DNA from: Bostrychus sinensis | Lineage: Eukaryota; Chordata; Actinopteri; Gobiiformes; Eleotridae | Length of the DNA stretch: 64,000 bases | Assembly (NCBI GenBank): GCA_020698575.1 | Contig: CM036251.1 | Coordinates: 8,844,788-8,908,787 of the forward strand | Reading direction: 5' to 3' | Part shown: positions 1 to 11,239 of the stretch, one piece after another | Position numbering within the stretch: position 1 is the first letter of the stretch | Layout: every line of letters begins with the position of its first letter | The notes under the pieces: model-generated | Database searches by the model: none | Seen by the model: the letters and a program-made list of their open reading frames with translations, nothing else | What the model was told of the DNA's origin: nothing | Made by a program: the position numbers and the translations under genes

Positions 1-551
1 ATAGGCTTAAAGTCGTTAAATCACACCGCAGACAGTCTTTGTTAATGGTCATTATTCATTTGCACTGGTCTGAAGCTGAAGGATGCGGCTGAGGGAGTGT
101 CTAAAGATAAATGGCTCTGAAAGGTAGAAAGATGTTATTATTCTTTGGAAAAACTTACTTTATATGCAGCGAAAGTCCAATTTTGAGTTAAACGGTGACA
201 CCATGCCCAACACCTGTGCCTAAAATTAATTACACAGAAATATTCTGTTGCTCTGAGACAGAGATTGGGCACTCTACTGCAGAATCCACTTTTTTTCCCC
301 AAAGTCTGACCACTTGGCCTTGCTGCCAGCTGTGATAACAAAGCCATAACATGACAGCACCTTTTGCCCCTGGAAGCGGATTTTACATTGACTTTTGGTC
401 TGGATAAACATGTACACTTTGGTGGATCATCTGATAGAGCGCTTACCATGAACTGGAGCGATCCGGGTTTGGTTGTTGGCTCAAGTTCTGTCTCTTTTCT
501 CTTTCTCCTGTCACTCTGTAAAATCTCTTAAAAATGTACTAATGAAATAAT
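1..551. other. Unannotated AT-rich sequence
   Basis: No gene, RNA or clear repeat is recognised here. A 103-codon minus-strand open frame at 138-449 has low-complexity composition, no recognisable domain and no splice context, and is treated as chance. Confidence 0.5.
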
Positions 552-985
552 AAAGGACCCCTATTATGCTAAATTTACTTTTCTGAGCCTTTAACCATGT
601 TATATAATGTTTCTATCCTAACAACATACCAGACCAGGAGTAGTATTTCGTTTCATTCTCAGGTTTGAGTAATCCTATGCTGATTCAGTGTCTTTTGCAA
701 GAGCTGAAAACGCTTGGTCTCACAGCTCTACGTAAACTCTTGAAGCCAGGAAGTGCTCCTGCTCGTTTCTAAAGCCCATACACTGTCACCAAACTCATTC
801 TGATCATTTCAGAGATTAAATTGCCCTCACTACAAAGCAGTCAGCTCATTTATATGCTGCTAAATCATGCTAATTAGCCTTTTTATGCTCTGCAAAGTTC
901 CCACTGTTGCCAGCAGGGGGTGACAGACCTAATCCAAACATTTTTTGCAGAGTCAAAGTAACAGTTCCCCAACAGAAGACATTTT
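552..985 (+). repeat. Dispersed repeat family A, long copy
   Basis: This is the longest uninterrupted copy of a repeat that recurs at about 15.03, 26.50, 57.75 and 63.76 kb (plus strand) and at 19.3-19.7 and 28.1-29.2 kb (minus strand). Shared landmarks in order are a start like AAAGGGGNTATATTATG, then ACCATGTTATAATGTT, then TTTCATTC near GAGTAATCCT, then CACAGCTCTACGT, GGAAGTGCTCCTG, TCTAAAGCCCATACA, and a 3' part with TTGCCAGCAGGGGGTGACAG. Two copies start directly after TTAA, which would suit a piggyBac- or Kolobok-type non-autonomous element, but terminal repeats are not clear enough to classify it. It encodes no protein. Confidence 0.7.
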
Positions 986-1222
986 CCGTACATAGACATT
1001 ATTTATGATAAAAAATGAAATACTAATGCAAAGGTTCCAGTTCAGTTCAGTTCTGTGCAGTTTATTTCGAACAATTCAAAAGAAATAGGCATAAAATGTA
1101 CATCCTGTACATAACCAATGTTTGAAAAGGAGTGGGTTGAAGTGTAACCTTATATACCCCCCTTCTAAACAATTCCAATTCCAAAACAATTAAAAAATTA
1201 AAAATCACATTATTTCCAGATG

Positions 1223-1792
1223 AGCAAGCCCAGTTCCTGTCTCAAGTGGAGGAGTTTAAGTATCTTGGGGTCTTGTTCACGAGTGAGGGAAGGATGGAGC
1301 ATGAGATCCACAGGAGGATCAGTGCAGCGTCTGCAGTAATGCGGTCGTTGTATCGGTCTGTTGTGGTGAAGAAGGAGCTGAGTCAAAAGGCGAAGCTCTC
1401 GATTTACTGTTGATCTACGTTCCTACTCCGCAGGGTGGCTGGGCGCTCCCTTAGAGATAGGGTGAGGAGCTCGGTTACCCGGGAGGAGCTTGGAGTAGAG
1501 CCGCTGCTCCTCCACATCAAGAGGAGCCAGTTGAGGTGGCTCGGGCATCTGTTCCTGATGCCTCCTGGACGTCTCCCTGGGGAGGTGTTCTGGGCATGTC
1601 CCACTGGGAGGAGGCCCCGGGGAAGACCTAGGACACGCTGGAGGGACTACGTCTCTCGGCCTGGGAACGCCTTGGGGTTCCTCCAGAGGAGCTGGAGGAA
1701 GTGTCCGGGGAGAGGGATGTCTGGGTGTCCCTGCTTAGACTGCTGCCCCCGCGACCTGGCTCTGGATAAGCCGATGAAGATGGATGGATGGG
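1223..1792 (+). mobile_element. 5'-truncated Rex3 (RTE-clade LINE) copy with 13-bp TSD
   Basis: The sequence matches the last ~570 bp of the Rex3 at 44761-47954. It encodes the RT C-terminal region (VEEFKYLGVLFTSEG..., RRVAGRSLRDRVRSSVTREE, RPRGRPRTRWRDYVS) and ends in the GATG/GGAT tandem tail typical of Rex3. It is flanked by a perfect 13-bp direct repeat, TTATTTCCAGATG, at 1210-1222 and 1793-1805, the TSD of target-primed reverse transcription. A small deletion after the KAKLSIY segment and a stop break the frame, so the plus-strand open frame at 1435-1836 is only a remnant. The copy is non-autonomous. Confidence 0.92.
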
Positions 1793-1805
1793 TTATTTCC
1801 AGATG

Positions 1806-3486
1806 CTCCAGACCAGAACCAAACCATGGTATGTAGTGTAAAAGTTTGTAGATAATTTCTGGAGTTAAAACAGCCACAGGCAAAAATAAAAAAAGATGAT
1901 GATGATCACTGGTGACCAGTGTTTCCAGTTAACAATGAGGCATAAAATTTATCTTGTAAACAATTAAACTTGTATGTGGGTTTAGTGTTTTTTTCCTTCT
2001 ACATCAAGGTATTCAAATCCTTCAGTCTGGGCATAGCTAGTGGCAGAACCTTGATCTTTGAACATCTTAAGAAAAACTGCAGCTTAGTTAGGAACATAAA
2101 GTTATTTAAATGCAAGGTGTCAAAGTAACCACAGGAGATTAGAAGGAGATGGACACGCTCCATTTCAAATTAAAGCTCTTCACACTTTAACACTGAGACA
2201 CAAGCTGCTACTAAAATGTTCTTATCAAAGAGTCCCAGCTGCAGGATGTGACCTAACTTTTAACACACACGTTATGGTCTGTCTCTCTTGTCAGTCTTTC
2301 TATTCCTACACATTAAACTTTCAAATAAGTGCAGTGGGACTTTACTTAAGTGTGTGCTTTGACTCGATAAGTTAGACCAGGTCAAGCTTTGTCTCTCCTT
2401 TTGAACTCTGCGAGCCACCACAGCACAGTCGAGTGATAAATGATCCGAACGGTCCACTTTTAGCCTTCAGACGTGACGGATATAATGTATGCAGCCATTT
2501 AGTCTTGTTCTGTTCCCCTCGGAGGCCTTTGAGGACGTCCCCACACTTATCTCCGGACGCCATACATCTGTTTGGCATTGCAGACAGTCGTGTTTCGCCG
2601 CATACATTTTTACAAAGCTCCCGGTGGGATTTCAGTGGCCCTGTTAATGCATGGTGATGAGTTGTTTAATTTACAAGGCTCAGCTGTGTGTTATAGCAAC
2701 AAGCTTTAAATATAGCTGTCGCATTTTAGTGCCTCCAGACGTTTCAATCTTCATCAGAGTGGGTTATTAAATCATCGCGCCACAACATGCAACAGAACAA
2801 GACTAATGTATGTTGGCCCCGGTTATAATGGGCCTTTGAGAAAGAGCTGTGAGAGGCTGAATACAAAGCAGGCCTATAGGGTTTGTGTGTTATTATAAAC
2901 ATGTTGTTGGTGAGAGGCTGGATAGACTCGAGTCGGTTGTAGTCAATGGGAACGGAGCCAAAAGTGTTCACACGCTCAAGGTTCGTGAATGGCTGAAACC
3001 TCTGCCAGCAACCATGGGACATAGGCGGGGAATGACTTGGAGAGCGGCCTGTTCACCCAAGACATGTACTGTGTGCTGAAGGTGAGACGAAGAGGAGAGA
3101 AACTCAGAAACTCCACTCAGAGAGATTTCAGTCGGCCAGCCCAAGGATTAAACCCACAACTTCCTTGCTACTTTTAAAATTTAAAGTGCCGCTACTTTAT
3201 GGTCTTTTTTCCTGCCTCTGAGGAAAACTGCTCAATCAAAAAAGATTTGTCAGTGGAAAAAACATATGAGCACACAGTATCTGGGAGTTCATGTGCAATA
3301 GCCAAATAAAATAAACTGCTGCCATGTCGATTATGCTAAAAATCAAGCTGGAAAATTGTGGCAGCTGAGTGGCAAAGTGATTAGCCTCACTGCAATACGC
3401 TCTGTAGTTTCAGTGTCTGACAGTACTTTCATGTTAGTTTGTGGTTCATAGCCGAACATCCATGTTAATAATATTCAAGACAAAAA
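1806..3486. other. Intergenic sequence, mostly unannotated
   Basis: I see no host gene. A short stretch at about 3085-3172 (CTCCACTCAGAGAGATTTCAG, then AAACCCACAACTTCCTTGCTA) matches the head part of the tRNA-derived SINE in minus orientation, also seen at about 23.86-24.00 kb. The rest carries only scattered short open frames. Confidence 0.45.
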
Positions 3487-3491
3487 AGCAG

Positions 3492-3582
3492 ACAGATGAT
3501 GTCCAGATGATGGACAGATGATGTCCAGATGATGGACAGATGATGTCCAGATGATGGACAGATGATGGACAGATGATGGACA
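3492..3582. repeat. 22-bp tandem repeat (GACAGATGATGTCCAGATGATG)
   Basis: About three full 22-bp units made of two related 11-bp halves (GACAGATGATG and TCCAGATGATG, written here separately) are followed by pure GACAGATGATG halves. This is an ordinary short minisatellite. Confidence 0.85.
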
Positions 3583-5334
3583 GGGAGCCCATCCCATAAC
3601 GCTGCCTTAAAGACTATACCTCAGGGTTTTATAAGTGAACCAAGTTGTTCCTCCATAAATACTACATGAATACTGCCTTATCTGGCAACATAGTCAGTGA
3701 CAGTGCCGTTTTAACATGGCATGTCACATGATTTGATCATGTGACCTTCAACTGTGTTTTTGATGCCAGTGACTTCCTGTTTACTGTAAATTAAAAACTG
3801 ATGCTGATGGTGAACACCAAAACTTCTTAGAAGTAAAAATTAAAATCCATCAGACTTAAGCCAATTTCACATAGAATATGGTGAACACTCTACAGAGCGG
3901 GAGCGGAGTGCACAGTTCGTGGGCATGGCAACCACACAGACCAGGAAGTGGTGTTAGCATGTAGCAGTCGAGGCTAATTTTTAGAAAGGCAATTTATCCT
4001 CGTACTCTTTTACCATCTGAGTGAAAGTAATCAGGACCATCACAATCCTCTCCTCGAGGGCTACAGCCCTGTAAGCTAAGCTAACTTTCTAATATGACAA
4101 TAATAAATCCTGTTTCTACCGTTTTGTCTGACGCAGAGCTGACGTCACAGCGCGCTGCACCCAACTTGAACTTCTTTTAACTTCAGCAGGCCACCCAGCT
4201 CAGCTCTGGCGCTGCGCAACAAATCAATGGAATTTGCAGTTGGAGTTTTTGTTTTGAATGCCTAAATGTAATGTGAGATGATGATGGGTTAAGATGGGTG
4301 AAATTAAAGTGTCACTTAAAACTTACACTTATTTTATCCTCAGATTCTAACCAAGTGCCTGAATTTCCAACTTGAAGCTTGAATATAAAAATGTTTTTGT
4401 ATATGAGCAAAAAGAGTATTTCCATTCTATGTCAGTCCAAGATTTTTTTTTTATCTTCTGTCTCTACCTTATGCTCTAACTTTGTACTTGTAGGCCTTTA
4501 TCCTGTTTTTGTGAGCTGCCTTTACAAGTGAATGTCCTCGCCGTGGGATCTATAAAGTTCACCTTATGTTGTCTAAATCATGCTACCTGTAAATGCACAT
4601 TAATCTCTGTTATAACCAGCCCTGTGTGGTTTGTGCCTCTGCTCTCTTGACCTTAAAAAGCCACATATACTGAAAACATCACTTCTTAAATTCATGGCCC
4701 TGCATGAGATAATCTAGGCTAAATGCATTAAAATTGATTTGATTCACAAGTTCAGCTGGTTCAAGTCTATAGATGTGACAGACTAAATCAATACTTGCCC
4801 GCTCTGACTTTATACGCTGGTATATCACACTCAGCCCAGTGACCAGAAGTTGCTCCTCATTTTTTCGAGTGAGGATTATCTATCATCAAGTCATCAAGCA
4901 GCAGTAGCTCCACATTAGTCATTATGGACCAAAGTGATCCCAGAGCTGGCTCCTCTCCAAGGGGTCCTAAAATTGGCATGGTATGGTATGCTTTTTTGGG
5001 ACAGTTTGGACCACTTTGGGTAGCGGAAACTCCTCCTTACTGACCCAACTTGTGCCAAACTGTGGACATGTGCTTAAAGTCTTTACTTTTACTGCACAAC
5101 AATAGTCATAGTAATGGTATATAGTAGTCAAATAGGTATATAGAAAGTGTATAGTATATCAATATCTACTACTACTTTTACTACTATTAATGCTACTCCT
5201 ACTCCAGTGTTGTGTGCTATAACACCCCTAACCTGCAGCATTTTGGTCTGGTCTATCCATGTCACATGACAGGAAATTTGTTATTATGTTTGTCCTATTA
5301 GCAGCAACACATTCAACTTATTTTTGGCATGTGA
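3583..5334. other. Intergenic sequence without recognised features
   Basis: No coding region or complete repeat is recognised. The sequence is AT-rich with short trinucleotide runs near 5170-5200. Confidence 0.45.
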
Positions 5335-5479
5335 TTTAATAATAATAATAATGATAATAATAATACATTTTATTTATAGGCGCCTTTCTCAACACTCAAG
5401 GTCACCTTACAAAGACAGGAAAGTAAAATACAAATATAATACAATTTAAAAATAAATCAGAGTTAAAAGTTAAAATGTA

Positions 5480-5688
5480 AAATATACACAAACATACATA
5501 CACACATACATACATACATACACATACGTACATACATACAATATATACATACATACACACACACACACATACATAAATACACACATACATACATACACAT
5601 ACGTACATACATACATACATACACACATACATACACACACATACATACATACACACACACACACACATACACACATACATACATACAT

Positions 5689-5719
<31 letters not shown>

Positions 5720-5745
5720 TACATACATACATACATACATATGTT
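5480..5745. repeat. CATA/CA-rich microsatellite
   Basis: An imperfect mixture of CATA and CA units with occasional CGTA variants, inside the 3' part of the L2 element. It keeps several minus-strand frames open as Cys-Met-Tyr-Val polymers, which are not genes. Confidence 0.95.
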
Positions 5746-5811
5746 GAGTAGGTGCATAGATTTGAATTAAAACAGTCAATGCACAAAACCTTAAAAGCAC
5801 AAAACCATGTG

Positions 5812-7120
5812 ACAGAGCAGGTTCAGGTGACAGAGCAGGTTCAGGAGACAGAGCAGGTTCAGGAGACAGAGCAGGTTCAGGAGACAGAGCAGGTTCAGGT
5901 GACAGAGCAGGTTCAGGAGACAGAGCAGGTTCAGGTGACAGAGCAGGTTCAGGAGACAGGGCAGGTTCAGGTGACAGAGCAGGTTCAGGAGACAGAGCAG
6001 GTTCAGGTGACAGAGCCGGTTCAGGTGACAGAGCAGGTTCAGGAGACAGGGCAGGTTCAGGAGACAGCAGGTTCAGGTGACAGAGCAGGTTCAGGAGACA
6101 GAGCAGGTTCAGGAGACAGAGCAGGTTCAGGTGACAGAGCAGGTTCAGGAGACAGAGCAGGTTCAGGAGACAGAGCAGGTTCAGGTGACAGAGCAGGTTC
6201 AGGAGACAGGGCAGGTTCAGGTGACAGAGCAGGTTCAGGAGACAGAGCAGGTTCAGGTGACAGAGCAGGTTCAAGAGACAGAGCAGGTTCAGGAGACAGA
6301 GCAGGTTCAGGAGACAGAGCAGGTTCAGGAGACAGAGCAGGTTCAGGTGACAGAGCAGGTTCAAGAGACAGAGCAGGTTCAGGAGACAGAGCAGGTTCAG
6401 GAGACAGAGCAGGTTCAGGTGACAGAGCAGGTTCAGGTGACAGAGCAGGTTCAGGAGACAGAGCAGGTTCAGGTGACAGAGCAGGTTCAGGAGACAGGGC
6501 AGGTTCAGGTGACAGAGCAGGTTCAGGAGACAGAGCAGGTTCAGGTGACAGAGCAGGTTCAGGTGACAGAGCAGGTTCAGGAGACAGAGCAGGTTCAGGA
6601 GACAGGGCAGGTTCAGGTGACAGAGCAGGTTCAGGAGACAGAGCAGGTTCAGGTGACAGAGCAGGTTCAAGAGACAGAGCAGGTTCAGGAGACAGAGCAG
6701 GTTCAGGAGACAGAGCAGGTTCAGGTGACAGAGCAGGTTCAGGAGACAGAGCAGGTTCAGGTGACAGAGCAGGTTCAGGAGACAGGGCAGGTTCAGGAGA
6801 CAGCAGGTTCAGGTGACAGAGCAGGTTCAGGAGACAGAGCAGGTTCAGGAGACAGAGCAGGTTCAGGTGACAGAGCAGGTTCAGGAGACAGAGCAGGTTC
6901 AGGAGACAGAGCAGGTTCAGGTGACAGAGCAGGTTCAGGAGACAGGGCAGGTTCAGGTGACAGAGCAGGTTCAGGAGACAGAGCAGGTTCAGGTGACAGA
7001 GCAGGTTCAAGAGACAGGGCAGGTTCAGGAGACAGAGCAGGTTCAGGTGACAGAGCAGGTTCAGGAGACAGAGCAGGTTCAGGAGACAGAGCAGGTTCAG
7101 GAGACAGAGCAGGTTCAGGT
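5812..7120. repeat. 18-bp minisatellite, about 72 units, with a 736-bp higher-order repeat
   Basis: The unit is GACAGAGCAGGTTCAGGW (18 bp); variants differ mainly at the last position (GGT or GGA), at GGGC for GAGC and at CAAG for CAGG. A rare 16-bp unit lacking two bases (GAGACAGCAGGTTCAG) starts at 6061 and again at 6797. The unit variants that follow each one run in the same order for at least a dozen units. The array therefore contains a duplicated block of 736 bp (40 full units plus the short one). Because 18 is divisible by 3, several frames on both strands stay open (TEQVQE, GDRAGS, LLCHLN polymers). These are not credible proteins. Confidence 0.93.
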
Positions 7121-7844
7121 GGGGTAAGTACGGTGGAAGAGTTGTGTTTTGAGTCTTGTTGTGAATCTGAGGAGAGTCTATTGTGCGGAGGTCAAGTGGG
7201 AGGGAGTTCCAGAGCTGGGGGGCAGAGTGACTGAACGCTCTAGCACCTATGGTAGAAAGGTGGGTAGAAGGAACAGAGAGGAGGTGGGCAGGTGTGGAGC
7301 GTAGGGATCGGGAGGTGTGTATGGTTGCAGGAGGTTAGACAGATAAGGGGGGTGCAAGATTATGGAGGGGCTTGAATGTAAGGAGAAGGGTCTTGTAGTT
7401 AATACGGAAGTGCACCGTGAGCCAGTGGAGCTGTCTGAGGATGGGGGTGGATGGAGGGATTTGTCTGTAAGGGTAATAATATTTTGTTTGAAAAAAGTTC
7501 TCCCATATAAAATTAGCATTATTTGTTTTTTTTTTTTTTTTGTATTAGTATCAAATAATTTTCCCCACAAAGTAATCAGTATCGTATCAAATCTCAAAAG
7601 TGTGCTATCACCCATCACTACTACCAACTACACTGATGTAAAAAATACTTAAAAGCTTACTTGAGTGAAACAGTTTTTTTATACATTTTACTCCAAAAAA
7701 ATTAAGGTTATTACTTGAGCATCCAGTATCCAATTATTTCTGTATGTGACAAATCAGATGAACACCATATTTATGTCATTGTTTCTTTTTTTACTCTTTT
7801 ACTCTTAAAGTCCTAAAGTTTTTGTAGTTTATTTCATTCATCTC

Positions 7845-7930
7845 ATGCTGCTTATTCCTACATGGGGTTGCAGGGAGCTGGGGTCTATCCCAGCAACGAC
7901 GGGCCTTAGGCGGGGTAAACCTTGCCTGAA
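7845..7930 (+). repeat. Fragment of a common fish dispersed repeat
   Basis: The segment with GGGTTGCAGGGAGCTGGGGT, then CTATCCCAGC and GGCGGGGTAAACC, resembles the inner part of a widespread fish repeat that usually continues into the segments seen at 23205-23300, 60353-60470 and 61100-61270. Only this ~85-bp piece is present. Confidence 0.6.
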
Positions 7931-8700
7931 CAATGGCCAGTCTGTTGCAGGTCTGACACACACTGAAAAAGGGCACAGTGCTCTTATGCTTCTTGACAAA
8001 ACTGGACACGTGAAAGAGAAATTTTCATCTAGAGAAGATTATTTTTGTTTTTGTACTGTGGGTCACTGTTTGAGCTTCCCTTTGTACTCTCTGCCATCCC
8101 AATACTGTGATCTGTCAACGGAGCTCAAAAATATATCTCTTTCACTCTTTTATTGCCATGAGTCGTGCCAAAATGCCTGCCCAGACTGTAGCCTGTAAAC
8201 CAGAGCCGCCGTTTGGCTCTTTGACACACTGCGGCTTAATCTTTCCAAAAAATGCTAATGAAAATCTGCTGAGTAAAAGCAAGCCAAGAGGTAGACTGTT
8301 CTTTTGGACCAGACAATGACATTTAGTGTGAGATCTCAAATGAAAAAAACATTTTGATTTTCAGTGTTTTTAAAATTATGATACGTATATATAATCCCCG
8401 ATATAATTATTTTGGCTCATGTCTTTTTTTTTATTGGTAAATGGAAATTAATGGAAATGGAAGGAATGCGGTTTTTTCATGCATTTGTGGAAAACGGTTT
8501 AATCATAATGGGAATCATCTGTGGATAAATAAGACCACAAGATGTCCTATAAGCTTAATTAATAATGATTTTATTAGGCTGACAACTCTCCAATAACGGG
8601 ACAATCCCATTGGCGGCTGTCAACTATGAATTGCTGGCTGCTGGAGAAAGTTTCTTGTGTGTTGAATATTACTTAAGTATTTTTTTATATCTCAATGGGT
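7931..8700. other. Intergenic sequence without recognised features
   Basis: There are short open frames on both strands, but none has a recognisable domain, repeat family or splice pattern. Confidence 0.4.
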
Positions 8701-8719
8701 TTTTAACTAAATAATTGTA

Positions 8720-9061
8720 GAAGTGCTATAATAGCAATAGACCTAGTAGAAGTAGTGGCATTAGTAGCAGAAGTAATAGTAGAGAGGATGGTAGTATCAG
8801 TAGTAGTTGTCCTAGAAGTAATAGTGGCAGTAGAAGTAGTAATAATATTAGCCAGTAGTAATAATAGTAATAGTAATAGTAGTACTTGGTCTAGTTCTAG
8901 TAGTAGTAGTTGCAATAGTAGAAGTAGTAATAATAGAGGTAATGATAATAGTAGTAGTAGCAAAAGTAGTCAGTAGCAGTCATTGTAGTAATAGTAGTTG
9001 CAGTAAAAGTAAAAGTAGTAGTATTAATAGAAGGAGTATTAATAACAGTAATAATGGTATT
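8720..9061. repeat. Degenerate AGT trinucleotide tract
   Basis: Irregular runs of AGT/AAT/AGA triplets form an old, eroded trinucleotide microsatellite that grades into the 55-bp tandem array beginning near 9062. The open frames here encode Ser/Asn/Val or Leu polymers and are artefacts. Confidence 0.85.
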
Positions 9062-9535
9062 GGTATTAGTAGTCCTAGTAGAAGTAGTAGTAATGATATT
9101 AGAGGTGAGTGTTATCAGTAGTAGTAGTCCTAGTAGAAGTAGTAGTAATGATATTAGAGGTGAGTGTTATCAGTAGTAGTAGTCCTAGTAGAAGTAGTAG
9201 TAATGATATTAGAGATGAGTGTTATCATTAGTAGTAGTCCTAGTAGAAGTAGTAGTAATGATATTAGAGATGAGTGTTATCAGTAGTAGTAGCCCTAGTA
9301 GAAGTAGTAGTAATGATATTAGAGATGAGTGTTATCAGTAGTAGTAGCCCTAGTAGAAGTAGTAGTAATGATATTAGAGATGAGTGTTATCAGTAGTAGT
9401 AGCCCTAGTAGAAGTAGTAGTAATGATATTAGAGATGAGTGTTATCAGTAGTAGTAGCCCTAGTAGAAGTAGTAGTAATGATATTAGAGATGAGTGTTAT
9501 CAGTAGTAGTAGTCCTAGTAGTTGTAGTTGCACTA
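9062..9535. repeat. 55-bp minisatellite, 8 units
   Basis: The anchor GAGTGTTATC recurs at exact 55-bp spacing (GTTATC at 9111, 9166, 9221, 9276, 9331, 9386, 9441 and 9496). Units 1-2 have GAGGTGAGT and later units GAGATGAGT. AGTAGTCC changes to AGTAGCCC in the middle units. The pattern suggests outward spread of variants in a young array that arose from the neighbouring AGT tract. Confidence 0.95.
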
Positions 9536-10232
9536 AGTTGTAATAATAATAGACAGTTAACAATAATAATAATAATGCATTGGATGACTGACAGAAGTGT
9601 GGCAGCACCTGTCAGTAAAACTAGTTTTAGTAGTGCTAACCATAGAGATAAAACAGAACACTAGAGTGGCCATAGCAACTGCTACAGTGGCGATGCCGGC
9701 GGCCATCTTGTGACTGTAGGATAAGGCCAATTCTAATGGTAACTAATGTAAAAACAGTAACACACCTTTAAAAAATAAATGTTGGATATTGAGATGCAGT
9801 GATATTTTTGAACTCGTAATAAGTCTGGCACTATCAGTAAGTTTTTCCCTGAAATACAAAAAATAATATTAACATTACTATACTGCAGTGGTCTCTACTT
9901 TTATCCAGATCCAATGTATGTTTGTATTTGTAAAGGTATTAGAACAGATGACCATTGCGCCAAGTATAAGCGGATAATGACAATGAATTAAAATATGCCA
10001 TTATACCAAGTTGTAAACCAAGAATTGCACAAAATGTCTCTGTGCTGAAGCAAGTGCTAAGTAAGACTAGACATTAGATCAAGCAAAAATATAAAGAAGT
10101 TATTAAATTAACATAATAATTTAAGAGAATATTGTAAAAGCAAGTGCAGCTCCTGATTAATTTATGTGCCGCTTGGTAGAATAACTACAGTCATAATATG
10201 GCGGCTGCATGGGTCTCACTGATACAGGATTC
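9536..10232. other. Intergenic sequence without recognised features
   Basis: No gene or complete repeat is recognised. Confidence 0.4.
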
Positions 10233-10237
10233 TATGC

Positions 10238-10276
<39 letters not shown>

Positions 10277-10302
10277 TATTATTATTATTATTATTATTAC
10301 TA
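10233..10302. repeat. ATT microsatellite
   Basis: A nearly perfect run of about 23 ATT units with two ACT interruptions. Confidence 0.97.
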
Positions 10303-11231
10303 CCACCTCTACTTTTATTACTACTACAGCCTCTCGCTCTTGCTAGAAGGAGGAAGTACTTTCTTTACACCCAGTAATTCTTTACTTTTCCTCAAGTGAT
10401 AACTGTTGAGTACTTTTATTTTGTTTGGAAATAACAGTACTTTAATGTCAAACTTATGCGGGATTATTAACATTTATTTTGGGGGTCTGTGTCGCAGGGT
10501 TAATAACTGTTCACAAAAAATATAGTACTTCAAACTTAACTTCAAATAAAACATTTTTCTGAGGTTTACCCAGCTTTCCATGCCGCTCTATATTTTCATT
10601 ATGTGGCTATAAATCTGCGATACAAGAACAAACCAAATCGTTTACATTCTTTGCTCTCAAACAGTAACTGATATAGTGCTGCTATCTCTCATACAGCACA
10701 TCTGTGTGAGGTAAAGGCTGTATGGACAGTACGTCTTTGCTATAAAACGGCCATTCTTGTAAGTATCCATGAAGTAACTCTAAACAGTGTATAAAGTAAT
10801 TGCAAGTAATAAGAGTATGCCATAAATCTGTCAGTGGCACATACACAAGCGCTTTTTTATGAGCTTATAAAACCCAAATCTAATGGAAAGACAGGAATTT
10901 ACAGGGAAGGAACAGAGAAGGCATGCAGCCGGTTTTATCCGCCCCATCTACAGGATGTTTTTACTGTACATTTCAGAGATATAAGTGATACCAGCATTTA
11001 TATTTTGTCCACATAGCACCACGATGCAGATATGAAAGGAACTTAATGGTTATCTTTAGGCATTAAGGCATTTATTTAATGCTGCAATACTTTATATGGG
11101 AACATTTAGTTGATGTATCCACAGCATCCAGGAGATACCAGACAGTGTTCCAGTCCCAAGCCTGGGTAAATGGAGAGTGTTGAATCAGGCATTAGGCATC
11201 TGGCCTAAAACCAGTGCCATGCAGATTTCCA
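10303..11231. other. Intergenic sequence without recognised features
   Basis: No coding region, RNA or clear repeat is recognised. A 60-codon plus-strand frame at 10834-11016 has no recognisable domain. Confidence 0.4.
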
Positions 11232-11239
11232 CTGCACAC

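Larger units (their letters stand above)
5335..7475 (-). mobile_element. L2/Maui-type LINE 3' end containing a large minisatellite expansion
   Basis: On the minus strand, 7475 to about 7127 translates (with frame breaks) into the C-terminal tail of an L2-type reverse transcriptase: a TPILRQLHWL-like start, then PLHNLAPPYLSNLLQPYTPP-like and ALELPPT-like segments in shifted frames. At the other end (5335-5400) lies an L2-type terminus: GAAAGGCGCCTATAAATAAAAT followed by an ATT-repeat tail. Between them, where a few hundred bases of 3' untranslated sequence are expected, sit about 1.3 kb of 18-bp repeats and 270 bp of CATA/CA microsatellite. The copy is 5'-truncated and not coding. Confidence 0.75.

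Noticed and set aside
1435..1836. 133-codon plus-strand frame as a host gene
   Set aside because: It is the C-terminal part of a truncated Rex3 element (RRVAGRSLRDRVRSS, RPRGRPRTRW).
5812..7120. CRISPR-like regular repeat array
   Set aside because: Units are contiguous with no unique spacers, and the window is a vertebrate genome; it is a minisatellite.
5402..7234. Long open frames of 300-420 codons on both strands (LLCHLN, SPEPAL, TEQVQE and GDRAGS polymers)
   Set aside because: They are produced by an 18-bp repeat whose length is a multiple of three and whose frames contain no stop. The frames switch at the 16-bp units, and there is no promoter or splice evidence.
8703..8976. Leu-rich and Val/Ser-rich frames on both strands
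   Set aside because: Direct translation of a degenerate AGT trinucleotide tract.
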